From positions 33,160 through 97,159 of the forward strand of contig JAAVFV010000030.1 in NCBI GenBank assembly GCA_014800525.1: a stretch of DNA of 64,000 bases, written 5' to 3'. Within the stretch, counting starts at the first letter, position 1. Each line of letters starts with the position of its first letter. The position numbers were made by a program, and so were the translations under genes. Positions 26,649 through 35,231 of the stretch are shown here, one piece after another. The stretch comes from Bacteroidales bacterium (lineage in GTDB: Bacteria; Bacteroidota; Bacteroidia; Bacteroidales; Muribaculaceae). Under the pieces are notes generated by a model. The model made no database searches, was not told the DNA's origin, and worked only from the letters and a program-made list of their open reading frames with translations.

Positions 26649-29038
26649 TGAAGTTTCTGAGAGTTCTATTCCAACAGAAATCCGGATTCCTTGGTTTTCT
26701 CCGGAATCACCGTTTGATGTTCCTCTTATTAAGTCTGCTCACCATATGGTTGGCAGCCTGTAATTCCGTGCGTCATGTTCCGGCAGGGGAACGCCTTCTC
26801 GATGATGTGAATATCTATCTCAATGATTCCTCTGGCAAGCTGGATGAAACCCAATTAATGACTTATGTAAGACACCAGGAGAATAACCGCCTGCTCTGGA
26901 CCGCCAAATTGCGTCTCGGAATCTATAACATGAGCGGACACGATACTACAAAATGGCTCAACCGTTTTGTTCGCAAACTTGGTGAACCTCCCGTGCTCTA
27001 CAACGAAGCAGCTACTCTTTCAGATGCCCAACAGCTCCATAAAGCAATGGTCAATGCCGGCTATCTTCATTCTTCAGTGACTGTGGATACGGTCACTGAT
27101 AAATCGGGACGTAAGATGAAGGTGAAGTACAACCTTGATGCCGGACGCCCCTATACAATCCGTTCGGTTGAATATGTATTCCCTAACGATACTCTCCGTG
27201 AGCTGATAATGCGTGATTCCATGCGTTTCAAGGTTCAACCCGGATCTCTGCTCGATCGCACGGCCCTTGAAGAGGAGCGCGACCTAATTACCGCCAGAAT
27301 ACGGAATCGCGGTTATTATGCTTTTGCTAAGGAATTTATCACTTTCAATGCCGACACCACTGAAGGAAGCGAACTTGTGGATCTCACCCTCACCGTGAAT
27401 CCTCCCCAAAATACACAGCCTTTGCGTACAATCCTCCCTACCCATAGGGAGTATATTGTCCGGAATATCATCATAATTCCGGATTATGACCCGGGAGTGA
27501 CCGATAATTTCACTCAATATCAGGCCGTTGATACAGTGAGTTATAAGGATGTAACGATTCTTTATGGTAAGAAACGTTATCTTCGTCCGGGTGTATTGGC
27601 TGAAAACTGTTTTATACGTCGCGGGCGTCCGTTCCGTCAGCGTGAGGTGGATAATACATATGCGGCTCTGTCACGTCTCTCCATTCTGAAGTTCATTAAT
27701 ATCAAATTCATTCCGGCCGGAGATTTAGGTGATGTCGGCTTATTGGATGCCTATATCCTTCTGACACGTGGAAAAAGTCAGGCATTCTCCGTGGAAGTGG
27801 AAGGCACCAACTCCGAAGGAGATTTAGGAGTGGCCATAGGTCTTAATTATTCCCATCGCAATCTTGGACACGGCTCTGAAACGCTGTCGACCAAGATAAG
27901 AGGCGCTTATGAGGCGTTGAACGGTGATATCGGCGGCCTCCTCCACAACCGATATATGGAATATGGCCTTGAGGCGGGGCTGAATTTCCCAAAATTCAAG
28001 GCACCATTCCTGAAAGACCGTTTCAAACGGCGCATCATGGCCACTACAGAGCTTAATCTATCCATGAATTATCAGGAACGACCGGAGTATACACGTATCA
28101 TCTCTACACTAGGATGGAGCTACCGCTGGTCGGAACGCAACCGTAACCGTCGACATACATTCACTCCGATTGATGTCAACTATGTATATCTGCCGGAGAG
28201 CACAAATGATTTTATCAATCAGATAGCCCCCGATAACCCGCTGCTCCGATATAGTTATGAAGATCATTTCATCATGCGGATGGGATATAATTATTATTGG
28301 TCGAATAAACGTCGGGGTACGCCATGGAGTCAGTCGAATCAACGGAATATCCATACTCTGCGTGTGAATGCGGAAGTGGCTGGAAATGTATTGTTTGCTC
28401 TCAGTTCGATATTCAATCATCGGTCGGATTTCCATTCCGATCCTTATAAGGTGTTCGGAATCCACTATTCACAATATGCAAAGGTGGATGCCGATTTCTC
28501 TTCACTCCATATCTTCGATAGCCGTACTGCCTTGGCCTGGCATGCGGGATTCGGAATCGGAGTGCCCTATGGGAATTCTGAAATGCTGCCGTTTGAGAAA
28601 CGTTTCTATGGTGGTGGAGCCAATGGTGTGAGAGGATGGGCGGTGCGCACTCTCGGCCCCGGACGCTATCCGGGCACAAACTCAGTGAGCGATTTCATCA
28701 ATCAGTGTGGCGATATCCGGCTCGACTTAAGCGTGGAATATCGTGCCAAATTATTCTGGTTGCTTGAAGGTGCACTGTTCGCGGATGCCGGAAATATATG
28801 GACAATCCGCGATTATACCTATCAGCCTTATGGGATGTTTAAATTCAGAAACTTCTATAAGGAACTTGCTGCCGCATATGGCATCGGTCTGCGTCTCGAC
28901 TTCACCTATTTTCTTCTCCGCTTCGATCTTGGAATGAAGGCTCATAATCCGGCCATCAATGCCGAGCCCTGGCCTCTGATCCATCCCCGCTGGGGTCGCG
29001 ACCATTCATTTCATTTCTCAATCGGATATCCCTTCTGA
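26645..29038 (+). CDS. TamA/BamA-family outer membrane protein (Omp85), lipoprotein-like
   Basis: 797 residues. The N-terminal hydrophobic segment ends in a lipobox-like LAAC (Cys ~39). POTRA-like repeats follow (PYTIRSVEYVFPNDT; residues ~60-390). The C-terminal half is an Omp85 barrel, with the signature YGGGANGVRGWAVRTLGPGRYPG and the final IGYPF. Omp85 proteins insert or fold proteins in the outer membrane. This one is a paralogue of the protein at 54326-56665, which ends with the same IGYPF and has the corresponding IGGANSIRAFSVRSLGPG loop. It overlaps the AmpG-like gene by 4 nt, which ties it to the envelope operon starting at 22881. Confidence 0.9.
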   Translation: MMKFLRVLFQQKSGFLGFLRNHRLMFLLLSLLTIWLAACNSVRHVPAGERLLDDVNIYLNDSSGKLDETQLMTYVRHQENNRLLWTAKLRLGIYNMSGHDTTKWLNRFVRKLGEPPVLYNEAATLSDAQQLHKAMVNAGYLHSSVTVDTVTDKSGRKMKVKYNLDAGRPYTIRSVEYVFPNDTLRELIMRDSMRFKVQPGSLLDRTALEEERDLITARIRNRGYYAFAKEFITFNADTTEGSELVDLTLTVNPPQNTQPLRTILPTHREYIVRNIIIIPDYDPGVTDNFTQYQAVDTVSYKDVTILYGKKRYLRPGVLAENCFIRRGRPFRQREVDNTYAALSRLSILKFINIKFIPAGDLGDVGLLDAYILLTRGKSQAFSVEVEGTNSEGDLGVAIGLNYSHRNLGHGSETLSTKIRGAYEALNGDIGGLLHNRYMEYGLEAGLNFPKFKAPFLKDRFKRRIMATTELNLSMNYQERPEYTRIISTLGWSYRWSERNRNRRHTFTPIDVNYVYLPESTNDFINQIAPDNPLLRYSYEDHFIMRMGYNYYWSNKRRGTPWSQSNQRNIHTLRVNAEVAGNVLFALSSIFNHRSDFHSDPYKVFGIHYSQYAKVDADFSSLHIFDSRTALAWHAGFGIGVPYGNSEMLPFEKRFYGGGANGVRGWAVRTLGPGRYPGTNSVSDFINQCGDIRLDLSVEYRAKLFWLLEGALFADAGNIWTIRDYTYQPYGMFKFRNFYKELAAAYGIGLRLDFTYFLLRFDLGMKAHNPAINAEPWPLIHPRWGRDHSFHFSIGYPF

Positions 29039-29099
29039 TCATGAACTAATCCCCCCTCCAAGCGGTTAAAAATTTATGATATAATCGCGCCTCCCACCC

Positions 29100-29205
29100 G
29101 GATCTCCCGGATCTCTCAGATCCCTCGGATCTCCCGGATTTCCCGGATCTCTCAGATCCCCCGTATTTCCCGGATCTCCCGGATCTCCAGGATCTCCCGG
29201 ATCTC
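29100..29205. repeat. 9-bp minisatellite, about 12 copies of GGATCTCCC
   Basis: An exact 9-bp period runs from 29100 to 29205 (11.8 units). Copies vary at one or two positions (GGATCTCTC, AGATCCCTC, GGATTTCCC). A higher-order 45-bp unit is visible because GGATCTCTCAGATCC occurs twice 45 bp apart; it can fold as a GGATCT/AGATCC hairpin. The gene-free interval 29039-29272 otherwise holds only a short CCGAC/GTCGG hairpin before T-rich sequence at 29238-29260. No reading frame crosses the array. Confidence 0.9.
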
Positions 29206-29272
29206 AACGCTACTGAGTCGCGAAGCTTGTTTCCGTCCCGACTCTGTCGGTTATTTATTTAATATTTAGTCA

Positions 29273-29935
29273 ATGAAAAAATTAGTGATATTCGACCTTG
29301 ACGGTACCTTACTCAATACCATCGCCGATCTGGGCCATGCATGTAATTACGCTCTCCGTGAAATGGGATTTGCCGAACATGCACTCACCACATACAATTA
29401 TATGGTCGGGAACGGTGTCCGCAAACTCGTGGAGCGAGCCGAACCCGATGCATCCCCCGAGGAAGTGGATAAACTCCTTCACCTCTTCAGAGAATATTAC
29501 GATCAACATTCCTACGACCATACCAAACCCTACCCCGGTATTCCGGAGCTTCTTGCCGATCTAAATGAAGCAGGAGTGGCGTTGGCGGTCACCTCAAATA
29601 AATATGAGGCTGCCGTAAAGCGAATCGTGGCTCATTTCTTTCCCGATATTCCTTTTGTGGCATTGCTCGGACAGGTGGAAGGCCGTCCCACCAAGCCGGA
29701 TCCTTCGGTGGTATTCGCTGTAATCAATGCCCATCCTGTTCCGAAACATGATATACTCTATGTGGGGGATTCTGCAGTGGATATGGATACAGCCCGGCGC
29801 GCCTGCATCGAATCAGTCGGCGTAAGCTGGGGATTCCGGCCGGTATCGGAGCTACATAATGCTTATGCTGATCATGTGGTGAATAATCCGTCTGAAATCT
29901 ATAACATTGCAGTCGGATCCGGTTCTCTCTATTGA
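29273..29935 (+). CDS. HAD-superfamily hydrolase, phosphoglycolate-phosphatase-like
   Basis: 220 residues. HAD motif I is VIFDLDGTLLNT (Asp8, Asp10), motif II AVTSNK (Ser/Thr), motif III a Lys in GRPTKPDPS, and motif IV YVGDSAVDMDTA. The alpha-helical cap between motifs I and II (residues ~15-80) places it in the Gph/PGMB-like subfamily that dephosphorylates small phosphometabolites such as 2-phosphoglycolate or sugar phosphates. The specific substrate is not readable. It follows the minisatellite and is probably transcribed separately from the Omp85 gene. Confidence 0.9.
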   Translation: MKKLVIFDLDGTLLNTIADLGHACNYALREMGFAEHALTTYNYMVGNGVRKLVERAEPDASPEEVDKLLHLFREYYDQHSYDHTKPYPGIPELLADLNEAGVALAVTSNKYEAAVKRIVAHFFPDIPFVALLGQVEGRPTKPDPSVVFAVINAHPVPKHDILYVGDSAVDMDTARRACIESVGVSWGFRPVSELHNAYADHVVNNPSEIYNIAVGSGSLY

Positions 29936-30010
29936 TTCGATTCATTTATTAAATAATTCGCGTATTGGTGTTAAGTAGCTCGCAGCAATTAATGATTGCT
30001 ATATAGGGCT

Positions 30011-30856
30011 ATGGCCGATAGAACCAATATACCCCACCTAAGGCTATTTACTATGGAAGCTATTTATTCTGAAGAGTTTTTCATCTCCGCCAACGAAAGT
30101 AATCCCGAGGGAGAATTGGCTGTGAATGTCCTGGTCAATTCTCTAATCGAGATCGCCACTCTACATGCCAATCTTTCCGGATTTGGAAATCCTCATATGC
30201 AAGACCTTAATGCAGGATGGGTTCTTTCACGTCTCACCCTGGAAATGTCCTGCTATCCCAAAGTCAATACTTCATATAAGGTATTGACCTGGGTCGAGGA
30301 CTGGAATCGACATTTCTCTTCCAGATGCTTCGAGATTCAGAATCAGGATGGTGCGACAATCGGGTATGCCCGATCGATCTGGATGGTTATAAATACCCGG
30401 ACTCATGAGAATTTCGGTCTGGAGCACCTCTCGTGTCCCCCGGAGCTGATTTCGAAGCATCGTTGCCCGATTGCCCGACAGGAAAAGCATGCTGAGATTC
30501 TGCCCGCAGGCTCCGTGATTCCGGAGCATTCAAGAGCATTGGTGGCGAATAAGCCCGTAAGAATCTACACCTTCCAGTATAACGATATCGACTTTTACCG
30601 CCATGTTAATACCCTTCGTTATATCACCCTCCTTCTGAATGCCTTTTCGCTCGAGGAATTCGACCATAATTTTATCTCGCGGCTTGAAATTTCTTTCCTT
30701 CATGAGGGAAGTTTCGGCGAATCCATCCGTATAGAGCGCCATGATTTCGAGTCATCAGAAGATGGAAGGGTATCGGCCTTCTCTTTTATTCCTGAAAACA
30801 CAGAAAAATCCCATCCCATTCTCTTTGCGCGTCTGCGGCTCACGCCACGCGATTAA
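30011..30856 (+). CDS. Acyl-ACP thioesterase (FatA/FatB family)
   Basis: 281 residues from the ATG at 30011; the frame could begin at a TTG at 29996, but the ATG gives the better start. The two hot-dog halves are visible. The first is YSEEFFISANESNPEGELAVNVLVNSLIEIATLHANL...NAGWVLSRLTLEM (described here in parts, residues ~15-85). The second begins at ARALVANKPVRIYTFQYNDIDFYRHVNT-like sequence (~175 onward), with the catalytic-type Asp/Asn/His in NDIDFYRHVNT. The family hydrolyses acyl-ACP and so sets fatty-acid chain release; Bacteroidales have one such gene. No operon partner is obvious. Confidence 0.9.
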   Translation: MADRTNIPHLRLFTMEAIYSEEFFISANESNPEGELAVNVLVNSLIEIATLHANLSGFGNPHMQDLNAGWVLSRLTLEMSCYPKVNTSYKVLTWVEDWNRHFSSRCFEIQNQDGATIGYARSIWMVINTRTHENFGLEHLSCPPELISKHRCPIARQEKHAEILPAGSVIPEHSRALVANKPVRIYTFQYNDIDFYRHVNTLRYITLLLNAFSLEEFDHNFISRLEISFLHEGSFGESIRIERHDFESSEDGRVSAFSFIPENTEKSHPILFARLRLTPRD

Positions 30857-30871
30857 AACTTCAATGATTTC

Positions 30872-30906
30872 TGCACATCATGTGCATAAAGTTTGGAGTA
30901 ATTTTG
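30872..30906 (+). promoter_or_regulatory. Promoter/operator of metal-efflux operon with a 7-1-7 dyad
   Basis: TGCACAT-C-ATGTGCA (30872-30886) is a perfect 7-1-7 inverted repeat. A consensus -7 element TAATTTTG follows at 30899-30906, and the start codon is at 30933. The dyad covers the position where the -33 TTTG would be. A 7-1-7 arrangement is typical of Fur-family (Fur/Zur/PerR) operators, and a Fur-family regulator is the second gene of the operon, so autoregulation is likely. Confidence 0.65.
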
Positions 30907-30932
30907 TGGCGTAATCAATAAAAGCCTCCATT

Positions 30933-32975
30933 ATGTGCTCCAATCATAATCATTCGCATTCCCACTCCCATACTCATGATCATTCCGATTCTAATGATCA
31001 TTGTTGCAACCATAATCATTCTCATTCCGATGGTCATTCTCATGATCATGATCATGAGAATGGCTGTTGTGCTTGCGGGCATCAACATTCTCACTCTCAT
31101 AACGGCTCAAAGCTAAGTCTGTATCGAAATGAGATTATATCTGCATTGATTCTGTTAGGCGCAGTGATGGCAGGATATTTCGGTGTTTTCTCCCTTTTTG
31201 GCTCCGGAGCAGAGATTGCAGAGTTAGCGATTTACATCATCGCTCTTATACCGGTCGGAATTCCAATCCTGAAAGAAACTTTCGAACTTCTGGCTAAAGG
31301 AAACTGGATGAATGAATTCACCCTGATGGTGGGAGCTGCAGTCGGAGCTTTCGCTATAGGAGAATATCCGGAAGGCGTGGCTGTATTGCTTTTCTACTCC
31401 TTCGGTGAAAAAATGGAAGATACAGCATCAGAAGATGTGAAGCGCCGAATTAAGAATCTTCTTAATCAATTGCCCGATTCAGCCCGGGTAAAGACTCAGG
31501 ACGGCACACGGGATATAAAGCCTTCAGAGGTGAATAGAGATGATATCATCATTGTCCGCCCCGGAGAGAGGGTTCCCGTAGATGGTATTCTACTGGGTAA
31601 TAAACCGGTGGATTTCGACACTGCCGCCATCACAGGAGAGTCAGTTCCGCGTGCTTTTAATCCGAACGCTGAAGTGGCGTCAGGCTGTATCCCGGTTGAT
31701 AAGGCCGTGGAGCTTCGTGCCAGCAGAGCTTTTGAGGATTCTTCGATGACACGTCTGCTTCGAATAACTGAAGAGGCCCAGGCTGCCAAATCCCCTACCG
31801 AAACGATGCTTCGCCGGATCACCCGGTGGTACACTCCCGTTGTATTCCTCCTTGCCATCCTGCTCTTCTTCATTCCCTGGATTATGGCTGCAACACGGGG
31901 AATGGAATTCAACTGGATGATGTGGCTTCGCAGGGCGTTGGTATTCCTTGTATGTTCATGTCCTTGTGCCCTTGTGGTTAGCGTTCCCCTTTCTTATTTC
32001 GCTTCGTTGGGAACAGCTTCAAAAAAGGGTCTGCTTTTCAAGGGGTCCAGATTTGTGGATTCTCTCCGTAAGGTCGATACCGTGATATTCGATAAAACCG
32101 GAACCCTCACCACCGGTGATTTCTCCATATCCTCTATTTTCACACTCCCCCATATTGAAGAGAATGAACTTCTTTCTATTGCCGCAGCCGTAGATGCCGG
32201 GTCTGCCCATCCGCTGGCTAAGGCTGTGGTCGCGGAGGCTTCCAAGCGGGGCCTGTTGCTGCCGGAGGTGAATGATGTAGTAACCATTCCTCATGGAATG
32301 AAGGCTACGCTCAAAGGTGAGGTCGTACTGATTGGCTCGCGCCATCTCATGGAGGAGTATTCCATTGAGATTGAATCCCATGGAGAAGGCTCGGAGATTT
32401 GTGTCGCATTAAATGGAGATTTCCTGGGCGCGATCTATCTTGTGGATAAAATCCGGAATGAAGCCGTTGAGGCCATTTCTAAACTTCATAAATCCGGAAC
32501 GAAAGTAATCATATTATCCGGCGATAGACCGGAGGCTGTGGCCCGTGTGGCACATCAGACTGGGGCTGATGATTTTCGGGCTGAAATGACTCCGGAAGGG
32601 AAGAAGAAAGAAATCGACCGGCTCACCGCTTCCGGTCAAAGAGTAGCTTTTGTAGGAGACGGTATAAATGATGCTCCCGCTATTGCAGCGGCTGAGGTAG
32701 GCATAGCTATGGGTACGATGGGAACAGCGATTGCGATGGATACGGCTGATATGGTGATTGCTTCAGATAATCTGCTCAAGCTCCCGGAAGGAGTGGCATT
32801 GGCATACAAGGTACGCCGTATTGTTATGGGCAACATTTCTTTCGCTTTAGGCGTTAAAGCATTAGTGATGATCTTAGGAGCTTTCGGAATCGCTACTTTA
32901 TGGGCGGCTGTATTTGCCGATACAGGTGTGACTCTGATCACAATAGCTGTCACACTACTTGCGCTCCGGAAATAA
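30933..32975 (+). CDS. P1B-type heavy-metal ATPase (Zn/Cd/Pb exporter type) with His-rich N-terminus
   Basis: 680 residues. The first ~60 are almost entirely His, Ser, Asn, Asp and Cys (HNHSHSHSHTHDH, ENGCCACGHQHSHSH), a metal-chelating tail that takes the place of the usual HMA domain. The transport core follows: TGES actuator loop (ITGESVP), membrane metal site Cys343-Pro344-Cys345 in CSCPCALVVSVP, phosphorylated Asp387 in FDKTGTLTTG, HP motif SAHPLAKAVV, and GDGINDAPAIAAA. The CPC site with this loop pattern belongs to the Zn/Cd/Pb (ZntA/CadA) branch. It pumps metal out of the cytoplasm using ATP. The Fur-family regulator gene starts 47 nt later. Confidence 0.93.
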   Translation: MCSNHNHSHSHSHTHDHSDSNDHCCNHNHSHSDGHSHDHDHENGCCACGHQHSHSHNGSKLSLYRNEIISALILLGAVMAGYFGVFSLFGSGAEIAELAIYIIALIPVGIPILKETFELLAKGNWMNEFTLMVGAAVGAFAIGEYPEGVAVLLFYSFGEKMEDTASEDVKRRIKNLLNQLPDSARVKTQDGTRDIKPSEVNRDDIIIVRPGERVPVDGILLGNKPVDFDTAAITGESVPRAFNPNAEVASGCIPVDKAVELRASRAFEDSSMTRLLRITEEAQAAKSPTETMLRRITRWYTPVVFLLAILLFFIPWIMAATRGMEFNWMMWLRRALVFLVCSCPCALVVSVPLSYFASLGTASKKGLLFKGSRFVDSLRKVDTVIFDKTGTLTTGDFSISSIFTLPHIEENELLSIAAAVDAGSAHPLAKAVVAEASKRGLLLPEVNDVVTIPHGMKATLKGEVVLIGSRHLMEEYSIEIESHGEGSEICVALNGDFLGAIYLVDKIRNEAVEAISKLHKSGTKVIILSGDRPEAVARVAHQTGADDFRAEMTPEGKKKEIDRLTASGQRVAFVGDGINDAPAIAAAEVGIAMGTMGTAIAMDTADMVIASDNLLKLPEGVALAYKVRRIVMGNISFALGVKALVMILGAFGIATLWAAVFADTGVTLITIAVTLLALRK

Positions 32976-33022
32976 TCCGAAGGTTAGGTGCCTTCTTATA
33001 ACTCAAGGGAATTCTTACCCTT

Positions 33023-33472
33023 ATGATTGAGATGGAAGAACAGGAATTTGAATCGATAATGCGAGAACATAACATTCGTCCCACTGCCGTGAGACGGATG
33101 ATTTATAATGTAGTGGCCGACGCTCCCGGACTCCTTTCCGCTCTCGATATAGAGATCGTGCTTGATACCGTGGACCGTTCCACCATTACCAGAACTCTGT
33201 CATTATTTCACTCTGCCGGGCTGATTCATCTCATCGATGATGGAACGGGAACGTCAAAATACGAGGTTTGCCACTCTCATAATCATGATAATCATGAATC
33301 TCATTCCGACATGCATCCTCATTTCCATTGTAGAAAATGCGGGCGTACCTTATGTTTATCCGAGCAGTCGCTTCCCACCATCAATCTCCCGGAAGGATAC
33401 ATTGGCGAAGGAATGAATCTTACAGTCTCCGGTCTTTGCCCTGCCTGCGCCTCAAAGTCCTTATTCCGCTGA
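33023..33472 (+). CDS. Fur-family metal-responsive regulator (Zur-like) with His-rich loop
   Basis: 149 residues. The winged-helix DNA-binding domain (residues ~10-80) is seen in RPTAVRRMIYNVV...LSALDIEIVLDTVDRSTITRTLSLFHSAGLIH. The C-terminal half has a His-rich segment (CHSHNHDNHESHSDMHPHFHC) and two CxxC pairs (CRKC and CPAC), the structural Zn site of Fur/Zur proteins. It is the second gene of the efflux operon, and the perfect 7-1-7 dyad upstream is its probable operator. The direction of metal control (derepression by excess Zn, unlike classical Zur) is inferred from the efflux partner. ATG at 33032 is an alternative start. Confidence 0.9.
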   Translation: MIEMEEQEFESIMREHNIRPTAVRRMIYNVVADAPGLLSALDIEIVLDTVDRSTITRTLSLFHSAGLIHLIDDGTGTSKYEVCHSHNHDNHESHSDMHPHFHCRKCGRTLCLSEQSLPTINLPEGYIGEGMNLTVSGLCPACASKSLFR

Positions 33473-33573
33473 ATGCCTTATTCCGCTGAATGCCCTTATC
33501 CCATTGGATACATTTATCCTCTTCCAGTTATATTCCTTATTATATTATCGGATGTAGCATTATGAATATACGA

Positions 33574-33605
33574 AGATCCGAGTCGGCTCACGCAGACTCG
33601 GATCT
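33574..33605. terminator. Bidirectional terminator between the fur-type gene and gdhA
   Basis: Perfect 11-nt arms AGATCCGAGTC / GACTCGGATCT (33574-33584, 33595-33605) between convergent genes, flanked by A/T-rich sequence. Confidence 0.8.
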
Positions 33606-33659
33606 ATTATATAAATAATGTTGAAGATGTTGTTGATTTCTATGGTAAGGTTTTCAGAA

Positions 33660-34997
33660 TCAGATGATACCCTGAGCCATCATAGCATCTGCCACCTTAA
33701 GGAAGCCGGCGATATTGGCACCCTTCATGTAGTTGATATAGCCATCAGGCTGAGTTCCATGTTCCACACAAGCTGCATGGATATCGTGCATGATAGTATG
33801 GAGCATCTCGTCTACCTTAGCGGCGCTCCACTGAAGGTGTTCGGCATCCTGAGTCATCTCAAGACCTGAAACAGCCACACCACCGGCATTCACTGCCTTA
33901 CCCGGACCATAGGGAATATGATTCTCAAGGAATGTATCGATAGCCTCGGGTGTACATCCCATGTTGGATACCTCTGCTACGAGCATCACCTTGTTAGCTA
34001 CAAGCTGCTTGGCATCCTCTCCGTTGAGCTCATTCTGAGTGGCGCAAGGAAGAGCGATATCCACTTTCTGCTCCCATGGTTTGCGGCCCGGGAAGAATGT
34101 GGAGCCGGGGAACTGCTCTGCATAAGGAGCAACGATATCATTACCTGATGCGCGGAGCTCAAGCATATAGTCGATCTTCTCATCATTCAGACCTTCAGGA
34201 TCGTAAATATATCCGTCGGGACCGGAGATGGTCACTACCTTACCACCAAGCTCTGTGGCCTTTTTGGCAGCACCCCATGCCACGTTACCGAATCCGGAGA
34301 TGGCGATAGTCTTACCCTTGATGTCGGTACCAAGGTCGGAAAGCATGCTACTTGTGAAATAGAGAGCTCCGAAGCCTGTAGCTTCCGGACGAATACGGCT
34401 TCCACCGAAAGAAAGACCCTTACCGGTGAATGTACCTGTATTCTCACGAGCGAGTTTCTTGTACATGCCGTACATATAGCCTACCTCACGGCCACCTACA
34501 CCGATATCACCGGCGGGAACGTCGCGATCAGGACCGAGGTTGCGCCAGAGCTCAAGCACGAATGCCTGACAGAAACGCATGATCTCTGCATCACTCTTGC
34601 CACGGGGGCTGAAATCAGATCCACCCTTAGCGCCACCCATCGGAAGTGTGGTAAGGGCATTTTTGAATGTCTGTTCAAAACCGAGGAATTTGAGGATAGA
34701 AAGGTTCACTGATGCGTGGAAGCGGATACCTCCCTTGTAGGGACCAATGGCGTTGTTGAACTGAACGCGATAACCTATGTTGTTCTGAACTTCACCCTTG
34801 TCATCAACCCAGGATACACGGAATGTGAAGATACGGTCGGGCTCAACCATACGCTCGATGATCTTTGCCTTCTCAAACTCAGGATGCTGGTTATAGACGT
34901 CCTCTACAGACATCAGCACTTCCTTTACAGCCTGAAGATACTCCTTCTCACCGGGATGCTTGGCCTCAAGGGCGGCCATGATTTCGTTAATGTTCAT
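33660..34997 (-). CDS. gdhA: Glutamate dehydrogenase, hexameric type (NADP-specific likely)
   Basis: 445 residues, the normal length of the bacterial hexameric enzyme that interconverts 2-oxoglutarate plus ammonia and glutamate, the main ammonia-assimilation route in gut Bacteroidales. Sequence signs: KGGIRFHASVNLSILKFLGFEQTFKNALT, the catalytic-Lys loop PMGGAKGGSDFSPRGKSD, PAGDIGVGGREVGYMYG, and the Rossmann GFGNVAWGAAKKATELG. The N-terminal fold and length fit the NADP-type GDH of anabolic use, but coenzyme preference is inferred. The promoter at 35100-35130 is an exact consensus match. Confidence 0.97.
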   Translation of the reverse strand: MNINEIMAALEAKHPGEKEYLQAVKEVLMSVEDVYNQHPEFEKAKIIERMVEPDRIFTFRVSWVDDKGEVQNNIGYRVQFNNAIGPYKGGIRFHASVNLSILKFLGFEQTFKNALTTLPMGGAKGGSDFSPRGKSDAEIMRFCQAFVLELWRNLGPDRDVPAGDIGVGGREVGYMYGMYKKLARENTGTFTGKGLSFGGSRIRPEATGFGALYFTSSMLSDLGTDIKGKTIAISGFGNVAWGAAKKATELGGKVVTISGPDGYIYDPEGLNDEKIDYMLELRASGNDIVAPYAEQFPGSTFFPGRKPWEQKVDIALPCATQNELNGEDAKQLVANKVMLVAEVSNMGCTPEAIDTFLENHIPYGPGKAVNAGGVAVSGLEMTQDAEHLQWSAAKVDEMLHTIMHDIHAACVEHGTQPDGYINYMKGANIAGFLKVADAMMAQGII

Positions 34998-35099
34998 GTG
35001 TTCAAGTTTTTTCAGTTGTTAGATTTTCGGTTGAAAGGCCATCTGATTCCGCATGGTTCTCAATTACTCCACTTTCGGAACCGCCTTTATTTTACGATG

Positions 35100-35130
35100 C
35101 AAATCTACATCCTTTTTTCTTCTTTGCAAA
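35100..35130 (-). promoter_or_regulatory. Promoter of gdhA
   Basis: Minus strand: TTTG (35127-35130), 19-nt spacer, TAGATTTG (35100-35107); the leader would be about 95 nt. Confidence 0.75.
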
Positions 35131-35170
35131 AAAAATTTTAATGTTTATCAACATATAATTCCTAAAAAAA

Positions 35171-35196
35171 GAAGCCTCCCCCGAAGGGAAGGCTTC
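35171..35196 (-). terminator. Terminator of the ompA-like gene
   Basis: 11-nt arms GAAGCCTCCCC / GGGAAGGCTTC with a CGAA loop (35171-35196, one G-U-type mismatch), followed on the minus strand by seven T. It lies about 35 nt after the stop. Confidence 0.85.
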
Positions 35197-35231
35197 CGAT
35201 ATAATATCATTAGAATTTCTATATTTCTCGA

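Noticed and set aside
29100..29205. Possible CRISPR-like array
   Set aside because: Period is 9 bp with no unique spacers; it is a minisatellite.
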